From NCBI GenBank assembly GCA_023401925.1, contig JAEXDA010000044.1, positions 124,001-188,000 on the forward strand: DNA of 64,000 nucleotides, given 5' to 3'. This stretch comes from Bacillota bacterium (GTDB taxonomy: Bacteria; Bacillota; UBA4882; UBA8346). The notes beneath the pieces are model-generated. The model ran no database searches. It was not told the DNA's origin and saw only the letters and a list, made by a program, of their open reading frames with translations. A program made the translations under genes and the position numbers. This document shows, piece after piece, positions 24,395-32,579 of the stretch; positions within the stretch are counted from its first letter, which is position 1, and the number at the start of each line of letters is the position of its first letter.

Positions 24395-25255
24395 TTATCG
24401 TGTAGGTTTAATGGCTATCAGGACTCTCCGTTCTCTATCGTCATCTCTTCTTGAAATACTATCGAATAAATTAAAACTTCCATTCCCTTCCCCGCCCAAG
24501 CCCTGGTTAATGTGAACCAAGAACAACCCTTCTTTTTCCAAATACCCGTCGATAACCACCGCATGCGTTACCCATAAATTTTTGCTTTCAATATAGAACA
24601 TTACCGGTCTTGAAGCATTGATTTCATTTTTAATAATTCGTATAATATCTTTTCTCCGATTACCGAAGGAGTGTTCCTTGAATTCAAACTTTTCTACCTT
24701 ACAGGGATAAAATTTTTCGACCATGTGTCTAAGAGTATGTTCATCGTCATTTAAAAGATAATTGGCGGATCCGAAATCATACCGCAGTACAACAGCTGTA
24801 AAATAACAATATTTAGCGATTTGTTCAATAGAATCAGCCGGGGTGTTATCATCCATTTTATTTACAAATAAATTCCAATGAAATTGAAAAGATTCAAGAT
24901 CTTCATGTATCCGAGCGCCATGTGAACATTTATAGCCGACGATTCCCTCGGGTAGAAGCCGATGATAATAAAGTATTTGGGCAATTGCCAGCGACCAACA
25001 ACCCACTCTTACTTTGGTTGGAGTATCCATTGCATAGCTTCCCGTTTGGCTCCACTCCGTTGTCAATAGGGTGGTAATCTTTTCATTAATATATTTTCTG
25101 TTTAGATTGCTTAAATAGAACTGATAGGCATCTTTGAGTGATTCGCTGGTTTCAACAGCATACAAATGAGAAACTACCCCAAAATAAATCATGGAAGAAA
25201 CCATCAGAATAAAAATTATTTTGTTATTAATTCTCTTCGTGAAAGTCAACTTCAT
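24395..25255 (-). CDS. Secreted C10-family (streptopain-like) cysteine peptidase
   Basis: 286 residues with a signal peptide or anchor at about 9-33 (IIFILMVSSMIYFGVVSHLYA). Catalytic layout of C10 peptidases: an oxyanion glutamine in LTTEWSQTGSYA near 69, nucleophile in VRVGCWSLAIAQILYYH near 85-101, and the histidine in THAVVIDGYLEK near 232. Then INQGLGGEGNGSFNLFD, a typical end of the fold. No long propeptide is visible beyond about 30 residues. It is the downstream member of a tandem pair (12 bases apart). Streptopain relatives are known as secreted proteases; the target here is unknown. Confidence 0.82.
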   Translation of the reverse strand: MKLTFTKRINNKIIFILMVSSMIYFGVVSHLYAVETSESLKDAYQFYLSNLNRKYINEKITTLLTTEWSQTGSYAMDTPTKVRVGCWSLAIAQILYYHRLLPEGIVGYKCSHGARIHEDLESFQFHWNLFVNKMDDNTPADSIEQIAKYCYFTAVVLRYDFGSANYLLNDDEHTLRHMVEKFYPCKVEKFEFKEHSFGNRRKDIIRIIKNEINASRPVMFYIESKNLWVTHAVVIDGYLEKEGLFLVHINQGLGGEGNGSFNLFDSISRRDDDRERRVLIAIKPTR

Positions 25256-25267
25256 CTTTTTCTCATC

Positions 25268-26119
25268 TCACTTTTTCGGTTTAATCGTCATGATAACACG
25301 CCAATACATATCGCCATAACTGGGTATCACCGGATCAAACAGTTCGTAAGCACCGTTACCTGAACCGCCAATTCCTTGATTGATGTGAACCAAAAAATGA
25401 TTATTTTTTTCCAGACAGCCGTCGATCACAACCGCATGACCCCAATCATATTGATTGCCAAAGAAAAATGCTACCGGTCTTGCAGCGGCCATTTCCTTTT
25501 TTATGATTTGTACAACGTCACTCCGCTCTTTCAGAAAGGAACCATGTAAAAATTCATACTCGGTAACTGTACAATCAAAATGAGTTTCCAATAAGTTTTT
25601 AAAACTCTTCCCTTTCAAAACGTGGCCGCCCACGCCAAAATCTTTTTGGATTGCCGCAGCCGTAAAATACGAATATTTCGCCACCTGGGCAATGGATTCT
25701 TTGGGTGTATTGCCAGCGATTTTATCAACAAACAGGCTCCAATCAAATGGATAGGAATTAAGGTTTTCAGTAATTGTATAACCCTCGCTGCATGGATAAC
25801 TTACATTTCCATGGGGGAGGAGTTTGTGATAATAAAGTATTTGAGCAACAGCCGTTGCCCAACAACCAACTCTTACTTTGGTCGGGGTATCCATCGCATA
25901 GATACCCGCTTGATCCCATTCTGTTTTTAAAACATGAGAAACTTTTTCATGAAGATATTTCCCATCAATTCTTTCTAAAAACTGTCCATAGGCAGCTTGA
26001 ATGGATTCAACAGTTTCAGCGGCTTCAGAAGCTTGTACGGGGACGGTTAAGTTTAAGCTAATGGAGAGTAGGACAACCAATAAAGCACCAAAAACTTTTT
26101 GGATGGTTGATCTCATCAT
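25268..26119 (-). CDS. Secreted C10-family (streptopain-like) cysteine peptidase, tandem paralogue
   Basis: 283 residues. Signal peptide about 1-30 (VFGALLVVLLSISLNLTVPVQA). Same catalytic frame as its neighbour: LKTEWDQAGIYAMDTPTKVRV, the nucleophile in GCWATAVAQILYYHKLLP near 88-105, histidine in GHAVVIDGCLEK near 232, then HINQGIGGSGNGAYELFD. The two proteins share most motif residues, so they arose by duplication. GGAG ribosome binding site before ATG 26119. A lipoprotein hydrolase with a second cysteine active site is encoded just upstream. Confidence 0.82.
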   Translation of the reverse strand: MMRSTIQKVFGALLVVLLSISLNLTVPVQASEAAETVESIQAAYGQFLERIDGKYLHEKVSHVLKTEWDQAGIYAMDTPTKVRVGCWATAVAQILYYHKLLPHGNVSYPCSEGYTITENLNSYPFDWSLFVDKIAGNTPKESIAQVAKYSYFTAAAIQKDFGVGGHVLKGKSFKNLLETHFDCTVTEYEFLHGSFLKERSDVVQIIKKEMAAARPVAFFFGNQYDWGHAVVIDGCLEKNNHFLVHINQGIGGSGNGAYELFDPVIPSYGDMYWRVIMTIKPKK

Positions 26120-26264
26120 GGAATCAACTCCTCTACTTCAAATTTACCTTTTCCCAGGTCATTTCTACTATTGTATCAGCAAATATTGACATACCCGATT
26201 GAATTTCGAATTTTTCCGAATTTTATTTCCTAAAGTTCATTCCTAGGACATCTGCGTTTTTTCT

Positions 26265-26876
26265 TTACTTTTCCCTCACCGTCTCCAACCAATCCGACTT
26301 GAACATTTGCCCGGGAGAGATCACCCATTCATCCTTGGGAATGTTTTTCCCGTACCGTTCTTCAAGTTTAGCTTTCACAACGGGGTTTGATAAATCAAAT
26401 TCAGCCAATCTTTGCAATTTGCCGATTTCGATATTGAAAACATTTTTATAGATCTTCCAAACCAGTTCCGAACAATAGATGCGGGCATCGGACCACTCAA
26501 AATATAAATCATAACTTTTCCCTAGATATTTTGAACCTTCTAATTTCATCTTTTCCAGATTCTTGACAGTCAAGATCTCTTTGGAATTTTTCAATCGCTT
26601 CACTACATAATGCCGGTCTTTTCCCCGCTGAATCCAATCTCCCAAAGGCGTAAGTTTTACAGGCTGAATAGCTTCCAATACATAAAACCGCTCCCCTTTT
26701 TTATATATCATACCCATATGAGAATACCTGGAATGAGTTGCCGCCTGGATTGCCTGACTTTGAGAGGAAGTTGATGTTTGAAAAATAATATCGCCATTTT
26801 GAAGTTTTACCGTATCGGTGGAACGGCACCCCATTAAAGCCAAACATAAAATCATAGCCCAAAATATTCTCCTCAT
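26265..26876 (-). CDS. YiiX/YebB-like NlpC/P60-superfamily lipoprotein hydrolase
   Basis: 203 residues. Lipoprotein signal peptide with lipobox LMGC near 14-17. The permuted NlpC/P60 core shows LQNGDIIFQTS near 26, the histidine in THSRYSHMGMIYKKG near 47-61, and the cysteine in DARIYCSELVWKIYKNV near 130-146. Family members are cysteine hydrolases thought to act on amide or ester bonds in cell wall or lipid substrates. It lies upstream of two secreted cysteine peptidases on the same strand, with separate spacing of 145 bases, so a shared operon is not evident. Confidence 0.8.
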   Translation of the reverse strand: MRRIFWAMILCLALMGCRSTDTVKLQNGDIIFQTSTSSQSQAIQAATHSRYSHMGMIYKKGERFYVLEAIQPVKLTPLGDWIQRGKDRHYVVKRLKNSKEILTVKNLEKMKLEGSKYLGKSYDLYFEWSDARIYCSELVWKIYKNVFNIEIGKLQRLAEFDLSNPVVKAKLEERYGKNIPKDEWVISPGQMFKSDWLETVREK

Positions 26877-26943
26877 TGTTTCACTCCTGAGTGTTGCCTA
26901 CAAAATCGAAATCCTAGTTACTTGTCCTCTAGGGGAGCATGCC

Positions 26944-26990
26944 GCATAACGTCCGCCCGCTAAACGCGCCTACACTCAAGCGTTACAAGC
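26944..26990. repeat. Inverted-repeat-rich intergenic site
   Basis: The stretch opens GCATAACGTCC and closes CTCAAGCGTTACAAGC, with imperfectly complementary ends (TAACG and CGTTAC). This layout is loosely like the ends of an integron attC site, but shorter. Just after it CCATGG recurs on both sides of AGCAAGGGAA. See the related repeats at 29008 and 31629. Confidence 0.3.
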
Positions 26991-27088
26991 CATGGAGCAA
27001 GGGAACCATGGATGGTGCGATCCCAAACAATCTCCATAAATGCTTCGCTAGATATAATATAAAAGTTACGTACTTTGCAGTTCGGACA

Positions 27089-27529
27089 TTAACTTTTTAA
27101 AAGATATCTGCGAACTGTATCCCAATTAGGTTCAAATTCTTTTAAAATAATGCTTTTACATCCAATTGCCAAATGCAATTCATTATCATCCCATCTATCG
27201 CCTATACCCGCAATGAAATGATTCTTTGTTTTCAGTTCCATGGTAATTTGCATACGATCTCGTTGATTTTTTCCTAAATATACATCGCCATCTGGAAATC
27301 CAACTTTATTTAGCCACTTTTTAGTGATATTTACATATGGATTGGGTCGTGCCCCAATATATATCAGATTATACTTATGCGATAGTTCCATCATACACTC
27401 AACACTTCCCGGAGTAGGCAAGTCATTTAATATATTATTTTCCAAATAAAACTCTGAAGTACCCGATAAGTGATTACGATGCCTTGTATCACAAATTGTT
27501 CCATCAATGAAAACAAGAATAGAATCCAT
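27089..27529 (-). CDS. HAD-superfamily protein lacking the catalytic nucleophile
   Basis: 146 residues with a HAD-like fold. Motif I, normally D-x-D-G-T, reads FIDGTICDTRHR near 8-19: the first aspartate (nucleophile) is Phe while the second is kept. Motif II region LIYIGARPN near 54, a lysine in ITKKWLNKVGFPDGDVYLG near 67-85, and motif IV GIGDRWDDNE near 107-116 remain recognisable. It resembles nucleotidase or polynucleotide 3'-phosphatase-type HADs. As written it should not form the phospho-aspartyl intermediate, so it may be inactive, regulatory, or carry a point mutation. Confidence 0.7.
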   Translation of the reverse strand: MDSILVFIDGTICDTRHRNHLSGTSEFYLENNILNDLPTPGSVECMMELSHKYNLIYIGARPNPYVNITKKWLNKVGFPDGDVYLGKNQRDRMQITMELKTKNHFIAGIGDRWDDNELHLAIGCKSIILKEFEPNWDTVRRYLLKS

Positions 27530-27714
27530 AATTTAGCCCTCTGACCCCTATAAAAATTCACCGCTTCGTAAGGAATCAAACAAAATTTGCCCCTGCGAGG
27601 ATATTGGATAATCAATGGGTTCCCAACTTTAACAATAAACAACCTCTCCCGCTTTAACCCGGCGATCTGTGATATAATCGATTCAACACCAAATCGAATT
27701 CATGAGGTAAGCCA

Positions 27715-28353
27715 ATGGCAAACTTTTTAGACCTGGCCCTATCCCGCCGCAGCATTCGTAAATTTGAGGAAAAGCAAATCCCCGATCAGGATCTGGAGTA
27801 TTTCATCCAGGCCGCAGTCAGTGCTCCCAGCGGATGCAACAGTCAATGCTGGAAATTTTTAGCCATCAAAGACCAAAAACTGATTACCCAAATCGAAACC
27901 GCCGTTATTCAAAAAACCGAAGCCCTCCTCGCCGTCAAACGCGACCAACTCAGCGAGGAATATCTAACCGCCAAACGAAAAGCAGTCGGTTTTTTTGCCA
28001 AAGCTCCCCTGGTAATCGCGGTGTTTATGACCAAGGTCAAATTTTTTGACCCCACCTTAATGGACGCTTTAAAAGCGCAAGGATATGACGAAGAGGCCAT
28101 TATCAACCTCTATGCCAATTATGATCTGTTATCGGTCGGAGCCGCCATTGAAAACATGCTCTTAGCTATCCACGAAAAAGGATATGGAGCCTGCTGGATG
28201 AATGAACCGGCTATTGCCGGAGCAGAAATCAACCGGATTTTAAGCGCTCCCCCGGATGAGCGGTTTATTAGCCTGATTCCCGTTGGTTACAAAGCTTATA
28301 CCTCGCGTCCCAAAGAAATGAAAGACTTGGCAAAAGTGTTTTCCGTGGTTTGA
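27715..28353 (+). CDS. Nitroreductase-family flavoprotein
   Basis: 212 residues. FMN site at LSRRSIRKFEEKQIPD near 9-24 and SAPSGCNSQCWKF near 35-47; closing strings CWMNEPAIAGAEINRIL and LIPVGYK. GAGG ribosome binding site 7 bases before ATG. An extended -10 box (TGATATAAT, 27670-27678) lies 37 bases upstream, without a good -35. It is the only plus-strand gene between 10 and 33 kb. Substrate unknown. Confidence 0.9.
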   Translation: MANFLDLALSRRSIRKFEEKQIPDQDLEYFIQAAVSAPSGCNSQCWKFLAIKDQKLITQIETAVIQKTEALLAVKRDQLSEEYLTAKRKAVGFFAKAPLVIAVFMTKVKFFDPTLMDALKAQGYDEEAIINLYANYDLLSVGAAIENMLLAIHEKGYGACWMNEPAIAGAEINRILSAPPDERFISLIPVGYKAYTSRPKEMKDLAKVFSVV

Positions 28354-28440
28354 TGAAGCCTCTCCCCATCAAGCCGGGAGCCTTGGACGACCAGGACCAT
28401 CTCTTGGCGATTGATGCCCTAACCCATTTGTACATTATGC

Positions 28441-28860
28441 TTATATTGTTCCTCTTACTTCTTTCCAATCGATTAAAAGATTATAGCGTTCTGTTTTAAA
28501 GCGCAAAACACAATAATTCGGGTCTTCCGGTCCACTGAAGTGGTTCGTCAGGCCCTCATACCACATTTCCCCTTTTACTTCGAGGTCAGTCAATATTTCC
28601 ATTGTACCAATCAGTGTGATATTGTATTCGTCATCATTAAAACAAACACTAGCCCGGTTGCACTTGTTAATCCGGTTGGTTCTTGTTCCTCCCAGCCCGG
28701 TACAGAAGGTAATCCAATGGATACCATCTGCTTTTGAGGCAGTTATTGTAGACACTGTTGGATATCCATCCAAGTCCATCAGAGCCAATACACAATAGGT
28801 TCCCATCCCTGTGTTTTTTTCAATAATTTCTCCAGCTTTAACAATGATTTCTTGATTCAT
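28441..28860 (-). CDS. Pyridoxamine 5'-phosphate oxidase-fold (general-stress-type) protein
   Basis: 139 residues from ATG 28860 (GGGGAG 8 bases ahead); the frame also opens with GTG three codons earlier. Family strings: CVLALMDLDGYPTVSTITASKADG near 21-44, RTNRINKCNRASVCFND near 58-74, YNITLIGTMEILTD. Split-barrel flavin-binding fold. It is unlike the protein at 23141, so it is an independent acquisition. Function unknown. Confidence 0.8.
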   Translation of the reverse strand: MNQEIIVKAGEIIEKNTGMGTYCVLALMDLDGYPTVSTITASKADGIHWITFCTGLGGTRTNRINKCNRASVCFNDDEYNITLIGTMEILTDLEVKGEMWYEGLTNHFSGPEDPNYCVLRFKTERYNLLIDWKEVRGTI

Positions 28861-29007
28861 TTTCCACACTCCCCTTATAAACCAACACTATTTTGAATGC
28901 TTCATTAATGTGTAACAACAAACTTCATTCCGACATCATTTCATCTCTGGAACATGCATTACTTACCAACGGCCCGGAAGGCCGCGAAAATAATTCACAC
29001 ATTGCAA

Positions 29008-29050
29008 ATAACGGTCTGGGTTACCGACATGGCTGAGTGTTACATGGTCC
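29008..29050. repeat. Degenerate intergenic repeat, copy A
   Basis: TAACGGTCTGGGTTACCGAC followed by ATGGCTGAGTGTTACATGG. A related copy is at 31629-31671, with about 70 percent of bases shared over 38 positions (estimated by eye). It carries outer inverted ends TAAC/GTTA. Confidence 0.45.
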
Positions 29051-29103
29051 TTATGTTCACAAAAAGGATGGATCGGGATAAATTGATTCATGAAAATATC
29101 CAC

Positions 29104-29712
29104 TCATTTAGATTTCCAAAAATAAATTACTCTGGGACCTTTACTAAATTCGTCTCCAGTTCTTGGTATTTCAATAATTTTCTCTGGTTTTATATTTAAT
29201 GTCCAATCCACAATAAGTTCTTGATCAATGAATCGATGAGCCCGATGACTTGGCTTTTCCTCTCCACCATCCCATTGATATGGAAAACTTAAAATGGCCT
29301 TATTGGAAATTCTTATAACTTCTCTAAATGCCCGGCTCTGTTTATTATCCAAATGTTCCCATACTTGTAGTGCAATAAACAAATCATATTCCTTGTCTTT
29401 GATAGGCCAGGGTTTTATGGTAGCATCATGAATAATTGTCTTTCCATTTGTTTTTAAAGGTTTTCCAAACTGATCTTGTTCTGGATTTATCATTACATCT
29501 GAATTTTTAACAATTGGAAAAAACCCAGGTCCTAATTCCAATACATTATTAACATTTTCATTTTGTATGATATTTAATACTTCTTTATAATACTCCCAGC
29601 GTCCGCTATAATATTGGCCATGAGGCCCATTTAACCATTGCTCATAATCTTTATATTCCAGTAAATTGAATACAGATCGATCTTTTTGTTCATCTTGGAG
29701 AAGGGTATTCAT
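29104..29712 (-). CDS. Class I SAM-dependent methyltransferase
   Basis: 202 residues from ATG 29712 (GGAGG 9 bases ahead). SAM loop VLELGPGFFPIVKNSD near 57-72, followed by DLFIALQVWEHLDNKQ near 110-125 and IRISNKAILSFPYQWDGG near 134. The fold matches methyltransferase type 11. The substrate is unknown. Base composition is visibly more AT-rich than the neighbouring core genes, suggesting recent gain. Confidence 0.82.
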   Translation of the reverse strand: MNTLLQDEQKDRSVFNLLEYKDYEQWLNGPHGQYYSGRWEYYKEVLNIIQNENVNNVLELGPGFFPIVKNSDVMINPEQDQFGKPLKTNGKTIIHDATIKPWPIKDKEYDLFIALQVWEHLDNKQSRAFREVIRISNKAILSFPYQWDGGEEKPSHRAHRFIDQELIVDWTLNIKPEKIIEIPRTGDEFSKGPRVIYFWKSK

Positions 29713-29907
29713 CAAAAAATCCCTCCCTTTATAATACTTTTACTGATTTTATAACCCTTTTTTTTTAGATTTTCTAAAGTGCCGCACGATGCGACACCGA
29801 CCTGTTTCAGGCAGTATTTCGTAAAACGTCCATGAGTTGTAGAAGTCCATCCACCTTAGATAGCTCTTATCTTAGGCGGACGGATTTTGTTGACTTTATT
29901 TTTTCCC

Positions 29908-30411
29908 TTATTTTAAATCCATTTCATAATACACACTGTTATATAACATTTTTTTATTTGAAACGTTTGAATTATCTCGACTTATTGCTTTAAATCCAAC
30001 TGATTCATACATTTTTTGAGCCGGAATAAAGAAATCAATTATGCCTGTAGATACTTTGGCTTTAGTAAATCCTTTATCCTTTAAATTATAGAGAGTCATT
30101 CTCATCTGATATGCTCCAAGTCCTTTGCCTCTCAATTTTGGCAGAATACAATTATGCCCTATTATAACAATTGGACTTTCCCTAGGATCCCAACAACACA
30201 TTCCAGCTACTTTATTTTCGTATTCAGAAACGAAGCTACAGCTTTCACCGATTTTAGGGTTTTCATAAAAAAAGGTATCACACTCATTAAAACTTTTTAG
30301 ATTTTCTTCACTGTATTCCGGATAACATTCATGAAAAGGTGAATAAGCTTCAATAAGAATTGCTTCAAGTGTACCTTTCGGATAATTTAGCAACGATTTG
30401 AATACTAGCAT
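29908..30411 (-). CDS. GNAT-family N-acetyltransferase
   Basis: 167 residues. Acetyl-CoA loop CILPKLRGKGLGAYQMRM near 89-106 (R-G-x-G-x-G/A pattern), preceded by the strand VAGMCCWDPRESPIVIIG and followed by FTKAKVSTGIIDFFIPAQKMYESVGFK, the usual end of the fold. GGAGG ribosome binding site 8 bases before ATG. AT-rich, single gene. Acceptor substrate unknown. Confidence 0.85.
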   Translation of the reverse strand: MLVFKSLLNYPKGTLEAILIEAYSPFHECYPEYSEENLKSFNECDTFFYENPKIGESCSFVSEYENKVAGMCCWDPRESPIVIIGHNCILPKLRGKGLGAYQMRMTLYNLKDKGFTKAKVSTGIIDFFIPAQKMYESVGFKAISRDNSNVSNKKMLYNSVYYEMDLK

Positions 30412-30814
30412 TAAAAAAACCTCCAGATATCGATGGTTAATAGACCCGAATTATTTACTCATAATCGCTTTTAGGCGACTTCATCTCGCTCAAAATGTCC
30501 TCTCCGACTCTTTCAAAGTCAGTTGAAAGGGTAAAGGCTATTCCCATATAAATTCCTTAATTTTAGGTAAAACTTCCCAAACATACTGAACATTTTCGGA
30601 GATTCTGCAATCGTTTGATTCAAATCCAAAAGGTTTTTCGGGTAGATTAAACGATTACTTATTGGAGTCACCTCATAAGTGCGGTGTTTTTATTGTCGGC
30701 TCATCCAATACCCTACTTCCGGCATATAAAAATTCCGGTGTTCTTGGATACTGAAATTTCCCCTTCACTTTCCAGTCCTAATAAAAATAAGGCCCACAAT
30801 GTTGCCTTATTTCT
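30412..30814. other. Non-coding stretch without supported genes
   Basis: About 400 bases upstream of the GNAT gene. Open frames here are short and lack ribosome binding sites. A small palindrome, AATCGCTTTTAGGCGACTT, is visible near 30465. Nothing else recognised. Confidence 0.4.
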
Positions 30815-30881
30815 AGTAAAACGTTCTCTAAATAACTCGCGTGCGCACGCACGCGCACTCAATGATTGTGAACGTTTTACT
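30815..30881. repeat. Palindromic element A with an alternating purine-pyrimidine loop
   Basis: Perfect 12-base arms AGTAAAACGTTC (30815-30826) and GAACGTTTTACT (30870-30881) enclose a 43-base loop with the tract CGTGCGCACGCACGCGCAC (30840-30858), a strongly Z-DNA-prone sequence. The same core occurs in element B at 32079-32156 between different arms. Confidence 0.6.
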
Positions 30882-30883
30882 TA

Positions 30884-30938
30884 AGTAGAGCGTATCTTCT
30901 CCATTTATGACTGCCATTTATTTACGATACGCTCTACT
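30884..30938. repeat. Second perfect inverted repeat, directly 3' of the doc gene
   Basis: 13-base arms AGTAGAGCGTATC (30884-30896) and GATACGCTCTACT (30926-30938) around a 29-base loop. It lies 8 bases past the doc stop codon. No T tract follows on either strand, so a standard terminator is not supported. Confidence 0.6.
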
Positions 30939-30946
30939 CGATGCAT

Positions 30947-31324
30947 TCAAATCATATGCTTTTTTATCCACTGTTTTATTTCATTTTCTTTTAAGAAGCC
31001 ATCAGCTATCCCAAGACCCAAATCAATCAATTCTTTTTGTGAATAGTTTACTTTTATATCATTCAACCGAAACAGCAGTATCATCACTGCCACCCCTATT
31101 CTTTTATTACCATCCACAAACCCATGATTATTTACCAAACTATAAGTGATAACCGATATTTTATCTTCAATTTCTTGATATAAGTCTTTACCCTCATAAG
31201 TCATAAACGCCCGATTTAAAGCGCTTTCAATTAACCCTAAATCTCTGATTCCATCCGAACCGCCGGTTTGTTCAATTAATTTTCGATGAAACACCAAAAC
31301 ATCTTCGAGTCCAAGCTTTTTCAC
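30947..31324 (-). CDS. doc: Death-on-curing (Doc) Fic-fold toxin
   Basis: 125 residues, GTG start at 31324. Fic core motif VNNHGFVDGNKRIGVAVMI near 64-82 (Doc pattern HxFxDGNKR), with SDGIRDLGLIESALNRA near 23-39. Doc of phage P1 phosphorylates EF-Tu and stops translation. The start codon overlaps the stop of the antitoxin gene as GTGA, so the toxin is translationally coupled to it. Length (about 125) matches Doc rather than the longer AMP-transferring Fic proteins. Confidence is high on family and moderate on activity. Confidence 0.88.
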   Translation of the reverse strand: MKKLGLEDVLVFHRKLIEQTGGSDGIRDLGLIESALNRAFMTYEGKDLYQEIEDKISVITYSLVNNHGFVDGNKRIGVAVMILLFRLNDIKVNYSQKELIDLGLGIADGFLKENEIKQWIKKHMI

Positions 31325-31494
31325 TGACTAAGTTCCTTAAAAGCTTTTCGGTTCTCGTCTATGATAGAATCCATTAACTTTCCTAATTCATTTTTATCTC
31401 TCATTTTCAAAAACTCAATAAAATCAATAACTTCCTTTTTCCTGTCTTCCGGAAGTTCTTCAAAATCTTTTAAAAATCTTTCAGCTAAGCTCAT
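31321..31494 (-). CDS. Small antitoxin of the doc operon (DUF2281-like)
   Basis: 57 residues, opening MSLAERFLKDFEEL and followed by RKKEVIDFIEFLKMRDK, then ENRKAFKELSQ. GAGG lies 6 bases before ATG 31494. Charged, mostly helical, with the pattern seen in short antitoxins that fold onto Fic or PIN toxins. The stop TGA overlaps the toxin GTG. It does not resemble Phd of P1 closely, so the pair is Doc with a different antitoxin type. The family name is inferred from a short match. Confidence 0.75.
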   Translation of the reverse strand: MSLAERFLKDFEELPEDRKKEVIDFIEFLKMRDKNELGKLMDSIIDENRKAFKELSQ

Positions 31495-32078
31495 TAACTC
31501 ACCTCATTTAACGGTCGTTTGCATTATCATTATACCCAATTTCAGCCAGGAGTTCAATTTTCTCTTATTTATTCTACTTACAATCTCAAAGCTATCTTGA
31601 CTATTCCCCAGAGGCATTATTATGGCGGCTAACGTCCCGGGGTTACTGACATCCGTAGTGTTACAACACTTGATGAAGTTCAAAATGTCCCCCGCTTAAA
31701 TCTTTGATCTTGATATTCTCTTTGGTTAACTTTAGATTTGATGATTTCCATTCCAATCCCCTTCCATCCACCAAACCTACCTGCGATGAAGATTCAATAA
31801 ATCCCCTGAATTTTTAACACGATTGCAGTTTACTGGAAGAGCAAATCCGATCCGTTATAATATTCTCTATATTCTTTCAAACAACCTTCCCTTTTTTACT
31901 TGTGGGAAAATATCCAAATATCAATCAAGATCACTTTTGCTTGATCTCTGTGATAATTTTATCCCGGCAATCCCCCCGCCTTATTACCTATGCATTACCC
32001 GTAGATATGGGTAATGTTTAGCCTTATTACGGGAGGACGCCGGAATCAAGGCTGTCAAAAAAGCAACTCAAAATCAAT
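31495..32078. other. Non-coding stretch with one degenerate repeat
   Basis: Nearly 600 bases without a supported gene. It holds the promoter region of the toxin operon (no clear boxes found) and repeat copy B at 31629. Confidence 0.4.
31629..31671. repeat. Degenerate intergenic repeat, copy B
   Basis: CTAACGTCCCGGGGTTACTG, then ACATCCGTAGTGTTACAACA. It matches copy A at 29008-29050 in the order TAACG-TC, GGGTTAC, GACAT, AGTGTTACA, with small insertions. Confidence 0.45.
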
Positions 32079-32156
32079 AAGAAATACAATATATATCGTG
32101 CGCACGCAGGCGCGCGACTTCATCGGATCGGTTGATTTCAATATATCGTATTTCTT
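32079..32156. repeat. Palindromic element B with the same GC-alternating core
   Basis: Arms AAGAAATACAATATAT (32079-32094) and ATATATCGTATTTCTT (32141-32156) pair at 15 of 16 positions around a 46-base loop holding CGTGCGCACGCAGGCGCGC (32097-32115). The core shared with element A is CGTGCGCACGCA-N-GCGC, whereas the arms are unrelated. Confidence 0.6.
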
Positions 32157-32210
32157 GATCATGGGTGCCGTCAGACACGGATCTCCTTTTGGGACAGCCC
32201 CATGGTCTTC

Positions 32211-32549
32211 TCAGGAGTTATCCGCCGGGGTAATCCTGGAAAACTGGCCTTTCCTGAACCCGAACTCGGGCCAGGTCTCCTCGGGAAGCTCCATCCGGAT
32301 AATCTTTTTGGCGTCGCTGCACATACTCTCCAAATGGTTCATAATCTGTTCCGTCTCGGCTGTCGCCTCCTGACTGCGGGCCTTCAGGGCGTTGCGGTTT
32401 TCACTCTTCCGGATTGCATCATTGTATAAGCCGCTCATTTCAGTGATCACTTCCTGAGTGATTCCTCTTTTGCCAAGCTCGCCCAAGTGAGCGCCGAGCC
32501 CGGCGATTAAGTTTTCAGCCGACAAGGTCCGCTCTGCAAATGTTGCCAT
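32211..32549 (-). CDS. Small helical protein of unknown function
   Basis: 112 residues from ATG 32549; GGAGGTGA lies 7-9 bases ahead, inside the longer frame that starts with TTG, which is therefore not the start. Sequence strings: FAERTLSAENLIAGLGAHL near 4-22, GITQEVITEMSGLYNDAIRK near 27-46, EATAETEQIMNHLESMCSDAKKIIR near 61-85 and a tail with LPEETWPEFGFRKGQ. Strongly helical, probably coiled coil in the middle. I do not recognise a named family. Single gene between two palindromes, possibly accessory. Confidence 0.65.
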   Translation of the reverse strand: MATFAERTLSAENLIAGLGAHLGELGKRGITQEVITEMSGLYNDAIRKSENRNALKARSQEATAETEQIMNHLESMCSDAKKIIRMELPEETWPEFGFRKGQFSRITPADNS

Positions 32550-32579
32550 CTTACTGTCACCTCCTTTCAACAGGCAATA

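Noticed and set aside
28954..29199. A plus-strand frame reading through repeat copy A
   Set aside because: It overlaps the 3' part of the methyltransferase gene and the repeat; no family match.
26944..31671. True integron attC sites
   Set aside because: Outer ends only loosely match RYYYAAC and GTTRRRY, the sites are short, and no integrase is present; retained only as a hypothesis.
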